Below, in pieces: positions 10,018 through 22,200 of a stretch of 64,000 nucleotides of DNA (positions are counted from its first letter, which is position 1; every line of letters begins with the position of its first letter). Location: assembly GCA_941918925.1 (NCBI GenBank), contig OW799237.1, positions 71,417,626-71,481,625 on the forward strand, read 5' to 3'. The stretch comes from Phyto melanocephala (Eukaryota; Arthropoda; Insecta; Diptera; Rhinophoridae). The notes under the pieces are model-generated. The model saw nothing but the letters and a program-made list of their open reading frames with translations, was not told where the DNA came from and searched no databases. A program made the translations under genes and the position numbers.

Positions 10018-10402
10018 AGAAGACTTCTAATATAATTATTAAAAATAAATAAATTAAAAAAAAAAAATATACAATATTTGAATTTAAAAATACTGAATTT
10101 AAAAAACAAAGTACAAAAAAGTAACATATTTATCGTTAAAATGTGAAAATACATATATATTTTTAATTAAAATAAATAAAACCTTACTTCGCCTTTTTCA
10201 TTAACAGTCAATATTTTTTTTAGGAAATAGTATAAATAATAATTGTTGTAGAAGTTGATATTTTGATTACATTTTAATTTTATTTTTTAATCGAAAAATA
10301 TCAAATCAAATTTTAATCACAATGTAGTGGTTAAAATTAATAAATAAATAGAACCAGAAAAATTACGCTTATATTTATATCATTATTTTTAATTTAAGTT
10401 TT
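10018..10402. other. AT-rich stretch without recognisable gene
   Basis: Very AT-rich sequence lies between the PIF composite and the family A copy. No second PIF end could be recognised here. Confidence 0.4.
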
Positions 10403-12800
10403 TTATACCCGCCACCAGAAAAATGGTGGGGGTATATTCATTTTGTCATTCCGTTTGTAACACATCGAAATATCCATTTTAGACCCCATAAAGTATATAT
10501 ATTCTGAATCAGGGTTTGATTTGATGACGATCTAGCTATGTCCGTCCGTCTGTCCGTCTGTTGAAAGCACGATAGAGGTCGCACCGAAAAAGCTAGGGGG
10601 CTCAAATTTTGCCAGAACCTTTCTTATAGACAAAGTTTGTTTGGTATTGAAAATGGGCTAAATCGGAATATTAGGAAGAAAGTTATAGCTCGAAAAGCAC
10701 GAGTAGGTCGAAAAAACCGTGTCCTTCGAACATCGAATAAAATGGAATTGTGTCCAAACGCATTAACGTAGCCTCATGAAACTTCGAATATATATTTTCT
10801 GAGTAAAAACAATATTTTTCCCTGAAAATTTTCTAAATCTATGCGTTAGGAGAGGAGTTATCGATCAAAATGTACGAAAATTTATACCGCACAGTGTATT
10901 TTTCGGTATATTTAAAAACAAAAACGTCATAAAAGGAACAAAATTGCATGTACGACTCTGAAATTTTGCATACTTTGTTTTTTGGTGAGACGCTTTTTTT
11001 AACGGAAAATCAATATGCCACGCCCACTTTTACGCCCACCTCCCATATAACGTTTTACCGAAAATTCATATAATTTCTCTATTAATAAAGATTTTGGAAT
11101 AATAAAAGCTATATTGAAACACGCCTACTATAACGCCCACTTTTCACGTTATCTACCGTTAATGAAATTTAAAAGCTCATAAAAACGACAAAATAAAAGG
11201 TATGATGATAAAATTTGCTACGTATATCCATCTAGTCAATATGATTACTGTGCCAGAAAATTAAGGTGCCACGCCCACTTTTACGCCCACCTCCCATATA
11301 ACGTTTTACCTAAAATTCATATAATTTCTCGATTAATATAGATTTTGGAATAATAAATGACTATATTGAAATACCTTAGTTGTACTCATTAGCCAAAACA
11401 ACTTTGACACGCCTACTATAACGCCCACTTTTCACGTTATCTACCGTTAATGAAATTTAAAAGCTCATAAAACCGCTAAAATTGGAGGTATAATGATAAA
11501 ATTTGCTACATATATCCTTCTGGGCAATCTGATTACTGTGTCAGTAAATTAGGGTGCCACGTCCACTTTTACACCCAACTCCCATATAACGCTTTAACTG
11601 AAACTCATATAATTTCTCTATCAAAAAAAATTTTGGAATAATAAAGGATTTTATTGAAATATCTAAGCTGTACTCATTAGCAAAAACAACTTTGACACGC
11701 CTACTATAACGCCCACTTTTCACGCTATCTACCTTTAATGAAATTTAAATGCTCATAAAACCGACAAAATTAGCGGTATGGTGATGAAATTTGCTACATT
11801 TATCTTTCTAATCAGTGTAATTGTTGTGCCAAAAAGTTTAGGTGACCCGCCTTCTTTAACGCCTACCTCCCATATAACGGTTTATCTTAAATTCATGTAA
11901 TTTCTCTATTGACAAAGTTTTTGAAAAAATAAAGGACTATATTTAAATATATGAACTGTATTTATTAGCAGAAACTTTATTGACATGCCTACTTTAACGC
12001 CCACTTTCACTAAATTTACGAAAACATTTTAATATCATATCGAAGTTATTAACGGTGGTTAAATTTTAAGGGCCGATGTTGATTTTAAATAAAACACAAA
12101 TTATTTAAGAAATTATTATCATTTCTTTTTAAAATGATAATATTTGTATGGTTCACTTATGTATTTAACAAAATCTCGGCCAAATGCCCCCCCCCCCCCC
12201 TCCTTGGCGCCACTCACCTATCTTATGGTCCAAATTTTCAATGACAATGTTGATGCTCAATTGGGCATGATGATGACTCTATTTTGCCACACTATCGCAA
12301 AAAACAGCAATGGCTTCCATTCAACAAACTAAGATGGCATTCAAAGATTTTCTTACATTTTATACAGACCTGTTTTGCAGAAATTTAAATATTTTTTACA
12401 ATTCTCCCGATTGTGGACGAATTTGAACGATTATGTTGACCAAAAGAATAACAAAGTACACAAAATGCATTTTGATTTGAACGCCCATTTTTATAAAAAT
12501 CTTTAATATTTAAAAGCGTTGCTCGATTGCGTATCTTTCCACGGTTCAAATTGAGTTAGTCTGAGATTGAGAAATGTCAAATGAAATACAAGAAAAAAGT
12601 TGAAGTTTAGATGTGGTTCACCTTAAACATGGGCCCTTAAAATTTAACCACCCTCTAAAAAGAAAGTGATACATATTTTATTATAAAGAGATTATTCCAT
12701 AGCGATTAACAAAATAATAAATATTGTGCTTTAAAGGTACACAAAATTGGTGGTGGGTATAAAAGATTCGGCACAGCCGAATATAGTGCTCTTACTTGTT
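10403..12800 (+). mobile_element. repeat family A, best full-length copy (candidate Helentron-associated element)
   Basis: The 5' end forms a short hairpin (ATACCCGCCACCA...TGGTGGGGGTAT). It is followed by a block with 'tatgtccgtccgtctgtccg', then four diverged roughly 300-base sub-repeats built on 'cacgcccacttttacgccc' and 'cctcccatataacg', and the mariner remnant at 12052-12655. The 3' end contains the hairpin ATTCGGCACAGCCGAAT followed by ATAGTGCTCTTACTTG. No protein of its own is visible. A terminal hairpin a short way from the end, internal tandem repeats and no clear target duplication resemble Helentron-associated (DINE/HINE) elements, but that class is inferred. At least eight full or partial copies occur in the window. 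Confidence 0.65.
12052..12655 (-). repeat. mariner-derived deletion remnant inside family A
   Basis: The ends are inverted copies of GGTGGTTAAATTTTAAGGGCC with flanking TA. Minus-strand pieces match the N-terminal HTH segment and the extreme C-terminus of a mariner-like transposase. The catalytic core is deleted. Confidence 0.6.
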
Positions 12801-12949
12801 TTTTATTTAAATTGTGATCAAAATTTTTTTATACGTTTTTGGTATTTTTATAAAAAGGTTTTTATGCTTTTTTATTAATAACGTTTCTTTTAGGTACACA
12901 ATATTATTCTACTTTAAAAATAAAAATCTTCTTCATTTTTATTTTTCCA

Positions 12950-13790
12950 CTAGAAAAGACCGGCGCGCGTTTCTACGCCCCTTAATAAATAAAAATGCAC
13001 TCTGAATTTTAATTGAATAGCAAGTGCAAAAAGCTAAAAATTATAATTTTTTAATGAGCGAGGCACTGCCCACTTTTCTTATCACGAAAGTGTATAGTCA
13101 TGACAGCTCAATATGTGTGCAAAGTTTCAGAAAAATTTTATGGGCTTGACACTGCAACTTTTCTAATCAAGAATATGTATACTCATGACAACTCAATATG
13201 TGTGCACAGTTTCAGAAAAATAGATCTAGTGCAAGTAACTAAAAATTATAACATATTTGTTATGGGCGTGGCACTGCCCACTTTTCTAATCACGAAATTA
13301 TATAGTCATGACAGCTCAATATGTGTGTGCAAAGTTTTAGGAAAATCGGTGAACTTCAAGTAGCTGAAAATGATAACTTTTTTTTATGGGCGTGGCACTG
13401 CCCACTTGTAAAGACATGATAGGTCAATATGTGTGCAAAGTTACAGAAAAATCAGTCCAGTGCAAGTACCTCAAAATTATAACTGTTTTTAATGGGCGTG
13501 GCACTGCACACTTTTCTAATCACGAAACTGTATAGTCATGACAGCTCAATATGTGTGCAAAGTTTAAAAAAAATCAGTGAAGTTCAAGTAGCTGAAAATT
13601 ATAACTCCTTTTTATTGGCGCGACCCTTTCCACTTTTCTAATCACGAAATTATGTAGTCATGACATATCAGTAAGTGTGCAAAGTTTCAGAAAATTGGGG
13701 CGTGACCCCACCCACTTTTTTAATCACGAAATTATATAGTCATGAGAGTTCAATATGGGTGCAAAATTTCAGAATAGGAAACTTTTTTGG
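12950..13790 (-). mobile_element. Helitron-like non-autonomous element (family C), with tandem repeats
   Basis: In the minus direction the element ends ...GCGCGCCGGTCTTTTCTAG. This matches the ends of the copies at 23619 and 58711 (GCGCGCCGGG...CTAG), compatible with a Helitron CTRR end. Inside are seven diverged units of roughly 85-125 bases built on GGGCGTGGCACTGCCCACTT, 'aatcacgaaa', 'tagtcatgacagctcaatatg' and 'tgcaaagtttcag'. The other end is lost; the repeat decays near 13790 into unrelated sequence. Confidence 0.65.
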
Positions 13791-14094
13791 GGACAAAAAA
13801 GGTACCAAAAAGGGGAAAATTCCGTAAAATTTATGTAATTCCTAGTTTGACGGCCAATTTTTACAAAATTCATAATTGGGATTTCACCAGACATAAAAAA
13901 TTATGTAATTTAGTAAAAATTAAAACACATTCATAACAGGGTAGAAAGGGGAAAAATCGGGAAAAGAGTTTGGTACTTTTTAGAACATAATTACTTTTTT
14001 GCAAAAAAGAGTAGATTTACTGACTTTAAATCATGTCTATTAAAATATTTTGTTACATAGATATTTGAACATTTTAAACTTGGAATTTGGAACT

Positions 14095-16040
14095 TGGACC
14101 AAAAAAGTACTTTTTCGCTTTTCTATGGTACTATTTTTATTTTCTACGTTTATAAAGGTAGAATTGTAAAAAAAGGACTATTGATACAAGGTAAGACCAA
14201 AAATTTTATGGGCGACCAAAAAGGTACTTTTTTGAATTTTTTTGGTACTTTTTATATATTCTACGTTTGCGAAGCTAGAATTTCGAAAGTAGTGACTATT
14301 AATACAAGGTAAGACAGAAAATGTTATGGTCGACCAAAAAGGTACTTATTTGAATTTTTGTGGTACTTTTGGTATTTTCAACGTTTGCGAAGCTAGAATT
14401 TTGAAATTAGTGGCTATTGATACAAGGTGAGAATGAAAATGTTATGGTCAACCAAAAAGGTACTTTTTTGAATTTTTATGGTACTTTTTGTATTTTCTAC
14501 GTTTATGAAGGTAGGATTGTACAATCAAGGACTATTGATTCCCGGTGAGACTAGAAATGTTATGGGCAACCAAAAAGATACTTTTTTGAATTTGTATGGT
14601 ACTTTTTGTATTTTCAACGTTTGCGAAGCTGGAATCTTATATTAGTGACTATTGATATAAGGTGAGCCTAAAAATGTTATGGGCAACCAAAAAGGTACTT
14701 TTTGAATTTTTATGGTACTTTTTGTATTTTATACGTTTATAAAGATAGGATTATACAATCAAGGACTATTGATTCCAGGTGAGACTAAAAATGTTATGGG
14801 CGACCAAAAAGGTACTTTTTTGAATTTGTATGGTACTTTTTATATTTTCAACGTTTCCGAAGCTAGAATTTTGAAATTAGTGGCTATTGATACAAGATGA
14901 GACTGAAAATGTTATGCGCAACCAAAAAGGTACTTTTTTGAATTTTTGTGGTACTTTTGGTATTTTCTACGTTTATAAAGATAGGATTATACAATCAAGG
15001 ACTATTGATTCCCGGTGAGACTTAAAATGTTAGGGGCGACCAAAAAGATACTTTTTTGAATTTGAATGGTACTTTTTGTATTTTCAACGTTTGCGAAGCT
15101 GGAATCTTATATTAGTGACTATTGATATAAGGTGAGCCTAAATATGTAATGGGCAACCAAAAAGGTACTTTTTGAATTTTTATGGTACTTTTTGTATTTT
15201 CTACGTTTAAAAAGATAGGATTATACAATCAAGGACTATTGATTCCAGGTGAGACTAAAAACGTTATGGGCGACCAAAAAGGTACTTTTTTGAATTTGTA
15301 TGGTACTTTTTATATTTTCAACGTTTCCGAAGCTAGAATTTTGAAATTAGTGGCTATTAATACAAGGTGAGACTGAAAATGTTATGGTCGACCAAAAAGG
15401 TACTTTTTTGAATTTTTATGGTACTTTTTGTATTTGCTACGTTTATGAAGGTAGGATTATACAGTCAAGGACTATTGATTCTAGGTGAGACTAAAATGTT
15501 ATGTGCGACAAAAAGGGTACTTTTTTTAATTTATATGGTGGTTTTTGTATTTTCAACGTTTGCGAAGCTAGAATTTTAAAATTAGTGACTATTGATAAAA
15601 GGTGAGACAGAAAATGGCATAAGCGACCAAAAAAGTACTTATTTGATTTTATGATACTTTTGGTATTTTCTACGTTTATGAAGGTGGGATTGTACAATCA
15701 AGGACTTTTGATTCCAGGTGAAACTGAAATAGTTATGGGCGACCAAGATGGTACTTTTTTAAATTTTTATGGTACTTTTTGTATTTTCTACGTTTATGAA
15801 GATCCTACTTACAATCAAGGACTTTTGATTCCAGGTGAAATTGAAAATGTTATGGGCGACCACAAAGGTACTTTTTTGAATTATTATGGTACTTTTTGTA
15901 TTTTTAACGTTTGCGAAGCAAGAATTTTGAAATAAGTGACTATTGATACAAGGTAAGAGTAAATATGTTATGGGCGACCAGGAAGGCACTTTTCTGAATT
16001 TTAATGGGACTTTTTGTATTTCCTACGTTTATAAAGCTAA
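14095..16040 (+). repeat. 118-base minisatellite with 470-base higher-order period
   Basis: About 16 tandem units of roughly 118 bases each carry 'ggcgaccaaaaaggtac', 'tttttgaatttttatggtac', 'ttttgtattttctacgttt' and 'aaggtgagactgaaaatgtt'. Two unit types alternate irregularly: one with 'atgaaggtaggattgtacaa' and one with 'gcgaagctagaattttgaaa'. The blocks at 14690-14900 and 15160-15370 are almost identical and 470 bases apart, i.e. four units. Open frames of about 60-90 codons on both strands are by-products of the repeat. The stretch 13790-14095 holds related but decayed sequence. Confidence 0.85.
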
Positions 16041-16559
16041 AATAATGAAATAAAAGATTGTTGATTTAATTTGAAAATTAAAATGATATTGAAGACACAA
16101 AAAAGCCTTTTCGCATTTTTATTGAACTCATTGTATTTTTACGTTTGTACACATGGATTCTTAAAATTAGTGTTTTTTGATCCGAGTTCTAAATCCTAAT
16201 ATTATGGACGACCAAAATTACTTTATCTCATATTTTATATTTTACATATATAGAATTCTGAATAAAGGTAATGTTACTTTTATTATTTTTAGAGTAATTT
16301 TTGCAAAATATGAATCTTAATTTTTAAAACTCAGTAGCATTGATCTTGTTTTTAGTTAGGAAATATATGCCCGATATATCCCTACTCTACTTTTTATTTT
16401 TCTAAGTTATATTGAATTGAATGAAGAGATACAAATTTTTAAATAAATTTAACTAAAAATATTTAATAATTATAAATAGAACTTGAGTATTCAATAAATA
16501 GTAAAAACTGCGCTAACGAAGTAGCGGGTTAAATGCTAGTATTATATAAATTCTAAAAA
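16041..16559. other. decayed AT-rich sequence
   Basis: The first 250 bases look like further, strongly diverged minisatellite units. The remainder is AT-rich with no gene or repeat recognised. Confidence 0.4.
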
Positions 16560-16946
16560 ACAAACCTTTAAGTATTCGGTTTTTAAATTTTTCCATATAG
16601 CCTCACATAATTCTGGAATAGCAGCACAAAGATGAGAGTTGACAATCGTGTTTGGTAATTTATGGATCTATAGGATTCTCCAGTAGCTAGATAACGAAGT
16701 GTGGCAGCTTACTTTTCTGCTGGCGATATTGAATAGCTACATATTGTGTCTTTTTTTATGTCCTTTTCTATTTTTCCTAGAAAAAAGATGAAATATCCAA
16801 TAAAAGCTCATTCCATGGTTTTACCCACTCCTTTCGTATTCTTTTATTCGGTAAACTATTTCTATATTTTCAGCACCATCTAGATCTAACGCTTCAACAG
16901 CCAGTTCAGTTAGGTCAACAATTTCTTCTTTAGAAAGTTCAGCCAT
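16560..16946 (-). pseudogene. HARBI1-like transposase, N-terminal fragment
   Basis: In the minus direction from the ATG at 16944-16946 the frames give MAELSKEEIVDLTELAVEA, WVKPWNELLLDISSFF and, further on, ISPAEK followed by LRYLATGESYRSINYQTRL. This is the usual N-terminal part of another PIF/Harbinger transposase lineage. Stops and frameshifts interrupt it, and no catalytic motifs remain. A second copy of the first part lies at 23010-24030. Confidence 0.6.
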
Positions 16947-17004
16947 TATGTTTTTCGAAATTTATTTAATTTTGCTTTTATAAATATGTACTTGTATTGC
17001 CACT

Positions 17005-17012
17005 GCTACAAT
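17005..17012 (+). repeat. 8-base target duplication GCTACAAT, left copy
   Basis: GCTACAAT immediately precedes CAAGGCGAATTC. The same octamer immediately follows the right end of the P element at 22736-22743, and a third copy stands at 17391-17398. P elements create 8-base duplications. Confidence 0.75.
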
Positions 17013-17390
17013 CAAGGCGAATTCATACAGGTGAAATTATCAGCCCAGCTGATTGTGAAACATTTTGTCAAAATTGTTTGAATTCGCTTTGATTTCATTT
17101 ATTAATGCAGGGATAGGAAATGTGATTTTGGTTTCGGTATTAAACAATTAACTTGAGTGTACTTTTTTGACAATAAATGTGCTTAATTTATGTATATTTT
17201 TTGCTTTTGCGTCATTAATAATGTGTTTAAAAAATTTATATTCTGTTTTTAATTAAATTTTATTATATTTAATATGTAAAAACAACTTTTCCATCCCTGA
17301 TATACGAATTGGCCTTGACATAAAACATCCCATGAAAAAATGCTTTGTTGTATCAATTCGCCGTTGCATATACCTTATGGATATGCCTTG

Positions 17391-17512
17391 GCTACAATCA
17401 AGGCGAATTCAATTAGGTGATAGCGTCCCTACAACAAACACAATAAGTAAAAAATTACATGCATTTTGTTTTTGTAAAATGGCCAAGTCAACGTCAATAT
17501 GAATTCGCCTTA
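17391..17512. repeat. internal P-type end: octamer plus short inverted-repeat element
   Basis: GCTACAAT (17391-17398) is followed by CAAGGCGAATTCAATTAGGTGA. At 17501-17512 the sequence GAATTCGCCTTA closes a stretch of about 112 bases with inverted P-like ends. Further degenerate ends lie at 17080-17091, 17306-17317 and 17381-17390 (atatgccttg). The arrangement suggests a miniature P-type element inserted at, or abutting, the same target octamer. Confidence 0.5.
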
Positions 17513-18151
17513 TTCAAAACCAGCTGACGAAAGTAATAAAAAATACAATAATTAAAAACAAAGAAAATAAACAAAAAATTGTCAGTCGCATAATTTTTGT
17601 TAAAAATTATAATAAAATCGTGAAAATTAGATGGGAATATTAAGCATTAAAGGTAAAAGGCATTTTTATTTATACATTTGTACATACATAATATGTATAC
17701 CCAATTTCTTTTATATTTCCAGATGGCCATCGTTTCCAAATGAAACTTTTGTATTTAAACTTACAAAAGATAGAATTAAGATTGAATTTTACAGAAAAAT
17801 AAACAGCATATTAACGTGAGTAATCATATGGTGTTAAATTATTTTTTAAAACCCATATATGTTTGTAATTTCTTCAGTATTCTTCTTCGATTAGGGGAGA
17901 CTATTGAGCGATGTTCGTCTGTCCGTGTGTTGGTTGAAATCAACTTTTGGGATACCCCACATGTTAATCAGATCTGTATGTTGTATTAATCTTTTGCAAA
18001 ATACCATGAATGAATCGCTATGGAAATTCAGCACGATCTCATCCATAACTTTCTGACAAATCAGTTTGTAAGTAACTGAAATATTTTTTTTTTTCTTAAA
18101 ATTAACAACGAAAATCGATTTTTCAGCTTTCAGACAACAGATAGAAACAAT

Positions 18152-18400
18152 ATCGATGCCTTACTTCCTCAACCTCGTAACTTAAAAAATACGGGTTTGA
18201 CTTTTTCATATCAAACAATTGTTTTATGCTTTAACTAAAAAAATTATTACTACTAATATACATAAATACAATCAATTCCTTAATAATTGCATTTAAACTT
18301 TTAACAAAACACCGAAGTATAAAAAGATGAACCGTTTTTTTCTTCTCTCCTGAAAAATTTTATTTTTTAAGATACGAGGTTGAGGAAGTAAGGCATCGAT
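18152..18400. mobile_element. 249-base MITE with long inverted repeats
   Basis: The left end ATCGATGCCTTACTTCCTCA continues AACCTCGTAACTTAAAAAAT and the right end is its inverse, ATTTTTTAAGATACGAGGTT followed by GAGGAAGTAAGGCATCGAT. TA flanks both sides, as for Tc1/mariner-type MITEs. The centre is AT-rich and non-coding. A partial copy of the same family is at 63694-63860. Confidence 0.75.
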
Positions 18401-19235
18401 ATGTGTATCAAAAGAATGGATTTGACTAGCAGAATATAGGATAATAAAAAATTCACGATGGTAGACACTACAAATGGCGTTTAATTAGTTTATATTCTAG
18501 TAATTCAAAATATACCCACTTACACCCCCTCAATAACAAAAGAAAAGACTTGGCCAGTAGAATAAGGTAAAGAATAAAATTATTGTATATATTGATATAT
18601 GTATATGTTTCTACATATGTATTTATAATAAATATTAATTATTTAAGTAAAAGAAATTGTTGGTAATTATTAAATAAAAACAAAATTATTAAACTAACTA
18701 CATACTACTTAATTAAATTTGTGTTTTTTTTTAATTTTAAATATACAAAAAGAAGCATTAGGTTTTTTCTAAAAAAAAATTAAAACATTTAAGTGGTATA
18801 CTGTATGTATACTGCATAACATGGAAGTTAATTTGGATAAGATAATAAATAAATATTTAAATAAGTTTTGATTATTATTAAGTAAAATATTTAAATAAAT
18901 TATAATTTTATAATTGACACATTTTAACGTGTCATTGGAGATCATATGCTTATGAGAATATATTATTAAACTACAATCAAATCTAACGGCGTAGAACACT
19001 TGCGTATTAGATAAAAAGAAAATGATGTTTCATGAGTGAATGATTTTATTTTTACATGATTTTTACGAATATTGAAATATATTTTTCACGATTTTGTAGC
19101 ACTTCATTTATGACAAATAATTTTGAATTTTTAACTGAATTAGTCTCCTAATCAGTCTCCTAAAAAAGAAAAACATTTAACGTAAATACATTTTTTTATC
19201 AAATATTATAACTTACGTTTCTTTATAAAGCATTT

Positions 19236-22200
19236 CTACAGATTAATTTTGATCATTTTTCTGTACCCCATTATTTTTTGCTTTGCTTTTTGAACTTTCA
19301 AACGTTTATTTAAATGTCGGACACGAAAATATATACGGCATTTAAAAAAAAACTTTCTGACGTCTTCAGGTAAGTCGACAGCTTTGCTTTCATTAACCAG
19401 GTGCTTGTGAAGGTTCCGGTTGTGTGAAATTTCTAGGCCATTTATTTTGTAAAATATACTTTCTAGTTTTTTCACTTTATTTACAAAACAGTTTGCTGGC
19501 TTTTTTAACCAACCCTTAGACACCTGGTCGACCCATGTAAACGAGTTATCAGTACATTCATATTCTTCAAGATTTAACTTTCGAATAATGTATCCAGAAA
19601 TATATTCGAGGGCATCCTCTTGAAGAATACCAATGTCCTTATAATTTGTTTCATCGAGGTCGTCGACGTCTTCGCAGTTTGTTTCTTCCATAGGTTCTTC
19701 ATTGTCATCGAGTTCTTCGGTTCCAGGCGCTGAGCTATTTTCTAGCGAATGTCCCACATCAATCATGGTATCATTTGTAGAGTTGAGCCACTCTGTGTGA
19801 TCGCTTTCAACGTTTCCAGTCCCATTGAGATACTCGGTATTTCTTGCTAAAAAAAAAAACATAAAAAAACCAAAAAAAGAATATGTATCTATATGTTACA
19901 TACCTAATATATATTTTCGAAGCCTAAATTTGAATTCTTTCGGTGATGGATGGTCATTCATACCACCTTTGCTTCGAATTGCACCAAAGAAATGTTCCAA
20001 GAGATCCTGATTCAACCGAATAGTCACTATATAATTCATTCCGAATCTTTCAACGTATTTGTGCAGCATTTCTAACGCGGTATTACTCATGATGACACCT
20101 TTTTGAAAATACTCCAGACCTCTCTTTCCTGGTACTATTTGTTGTGACATTGCTTCGCTCATTCGAATTAACGTATTGTGTTGATTCTCCAAAGCAATGC
20201 CATATGGCTCCTTAAATATAAAAAATTGTTGATTATTACAAAATAATAAAATTAATTAAAAAGACATACCTTTCCAGGGTAATTAAAATGTTCGAGTTTT
20301 GAATTTAAGATATCAAACCAATCGTTAACTAGCTGAAAGAATTCAGCTGTCTCAATTGGTTTATATATCTCCATTCCATGAGTATAGCAACGTTTAATTG
20401 CACTTGCTGTAGTGTGCGAGAACAGTTGTGCTGCTAGCTTAACTTTTTGCCTTCCTGAAAATAGAGAAAAGCAAACAAGTTATTTTTTGAACAGATGAAA
20501 GTTTTTAAATTATATAACTTTAAGTAAAATTTACATTGACATACCTGCGCCTTTCACCGAAATATGTTCATCGCTTAACTTAAAGGTAATAGAGGCGTCA
20601 CTTTTTGACGTGTATTTTAACAAGTCAGCAATTGTTCGGGAAGATAGGTGGTTATTTTTGTACACTAACCCAGTATCCAAAAAATGGTTTCTTAATAATT
20701 TTAAAAGATGAGGTGCATCGACGAATGTAAACACTTTATCGTTTTCGTTTACTGGATTCGGAAACCATGGCTTATCTATAAAAAAAATCGGTCATACAAA
20801 TTTTTAATTAATAATGGTCTTAAAAATTTAATTTTACTGTAATTTTAATAAATGAATATTTTTAATTACCATTTTTAAAAGTTCTGAGTTTTAAATCCGA
20901 GTTAGTGTAACTGGTTTGTGATATGTGGTGTGTGGTGTACTTAGGATGAACTTACCTATAGATACTCCCAACTCTCTCCACAACTTACGGTTAGTTGGGC
21001 CCATGTCACACACCACATCTACTACCGTAAAACCTGCACAATTGAGTTTAAGAATTATTTGACTTAAAATCTCTGTGGTCATTTTACAATCATAGTCAAA
21101 AAAAACGGGCTGCTTCCATGATTTCTTCAGACCACGAGCCATTACGACTTGCACATAATTTGCTGGCTTCCTGACGACATCAGCTGCCGAGTCATATTCA
21201 AAGGTTTCCACTACCTTCATTTCATCGAACGCTAGCACACAAAGTTTATCTTCATGGACATATAAGTTGCTTGGCGCATGAACTCAATCGACGAATGCAG
21301 AATTCCTTCTGTCACATTTATTTTACGACACCACCGCTGTAAAGTGTTTATATGTGGTAGTGGAAACCCTTGCTTGTACATATGATTATATGCTCTCGGA
21401 CCCGATGCGTGCAAACAAATCGCGCTGGAAATGTCTTTCCACCTCCATTGGATTTTTCCTGGAGACATCATTTTGCGTATTTGGCCTTCAGTAAAAATTT
21501 TACGCATCGAACCAATAGCCAAGTTTGCTTCCTCTAGTTTACATCTTAAATCTTTATTTTCTCTCTCCAATTGTTTAATCCTATCGGTATATTTTTTGAT
21601 TTCCATATCAAATATCGACGTACTTCAATGTTAGTTATAATTTTTTTAAAGAAACATTTAAAGTTTTTAGACTTAAAAACTAATACAAGTACATTCATAC
21701 TTACTCAGTTTGGGTTTCTTGGTCTCTTAAATCTTGTTGTTGAACGGTGCTTGTAGAAAGTTCTTTTGAAGAAAAAAATATACCTTCAGGCACATCTGCT
21801 GCAGAGTTACAAGTTTTTGTTGCTGAAAATCGTCCTTTTGTTGAAACCAATTTAAATACGGTGGACACGGTCTGATCCAATTGAGTTTTCTAAAACACGT
21901 AAATATGTATAAGCGTAGAGTCTTTACTAGTTTATTTGCATACTTAAATACTGTACTTACACCTCTTCGCTTTCACAAAATTTGTTGTTATATGTGGGAA
22001 CTAAAACATTTAAGCACGGGATGGATGATGTGGTCGTAGCTGCGGAATTTTCTTTCATAGAAAAAGAACTTTGTTGTGGTATTCTAAATAACATACATAC
22101 ATATATGCATGTAAATAACTATATTATTTTTTAATTCCGTACGTTAATAATTACATTACTTACACTTTTAGGTTTTCATGCAAGGTTTGTGGAATAGGCA

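Noticed and set aside
14712..15989. Repeated open frames of 60-94 codons on both strands within the minisatellite
   Set aside because: They repeat with the 118-base unit in whichever frame lacks stops, begin at random positions and have no protein-like features.
14095..16040. Possible CRISPR array
   Set aside because: The units are contiguous and diverged along their whole length, with no constant repeat and unique spacers; the organism is an insect.
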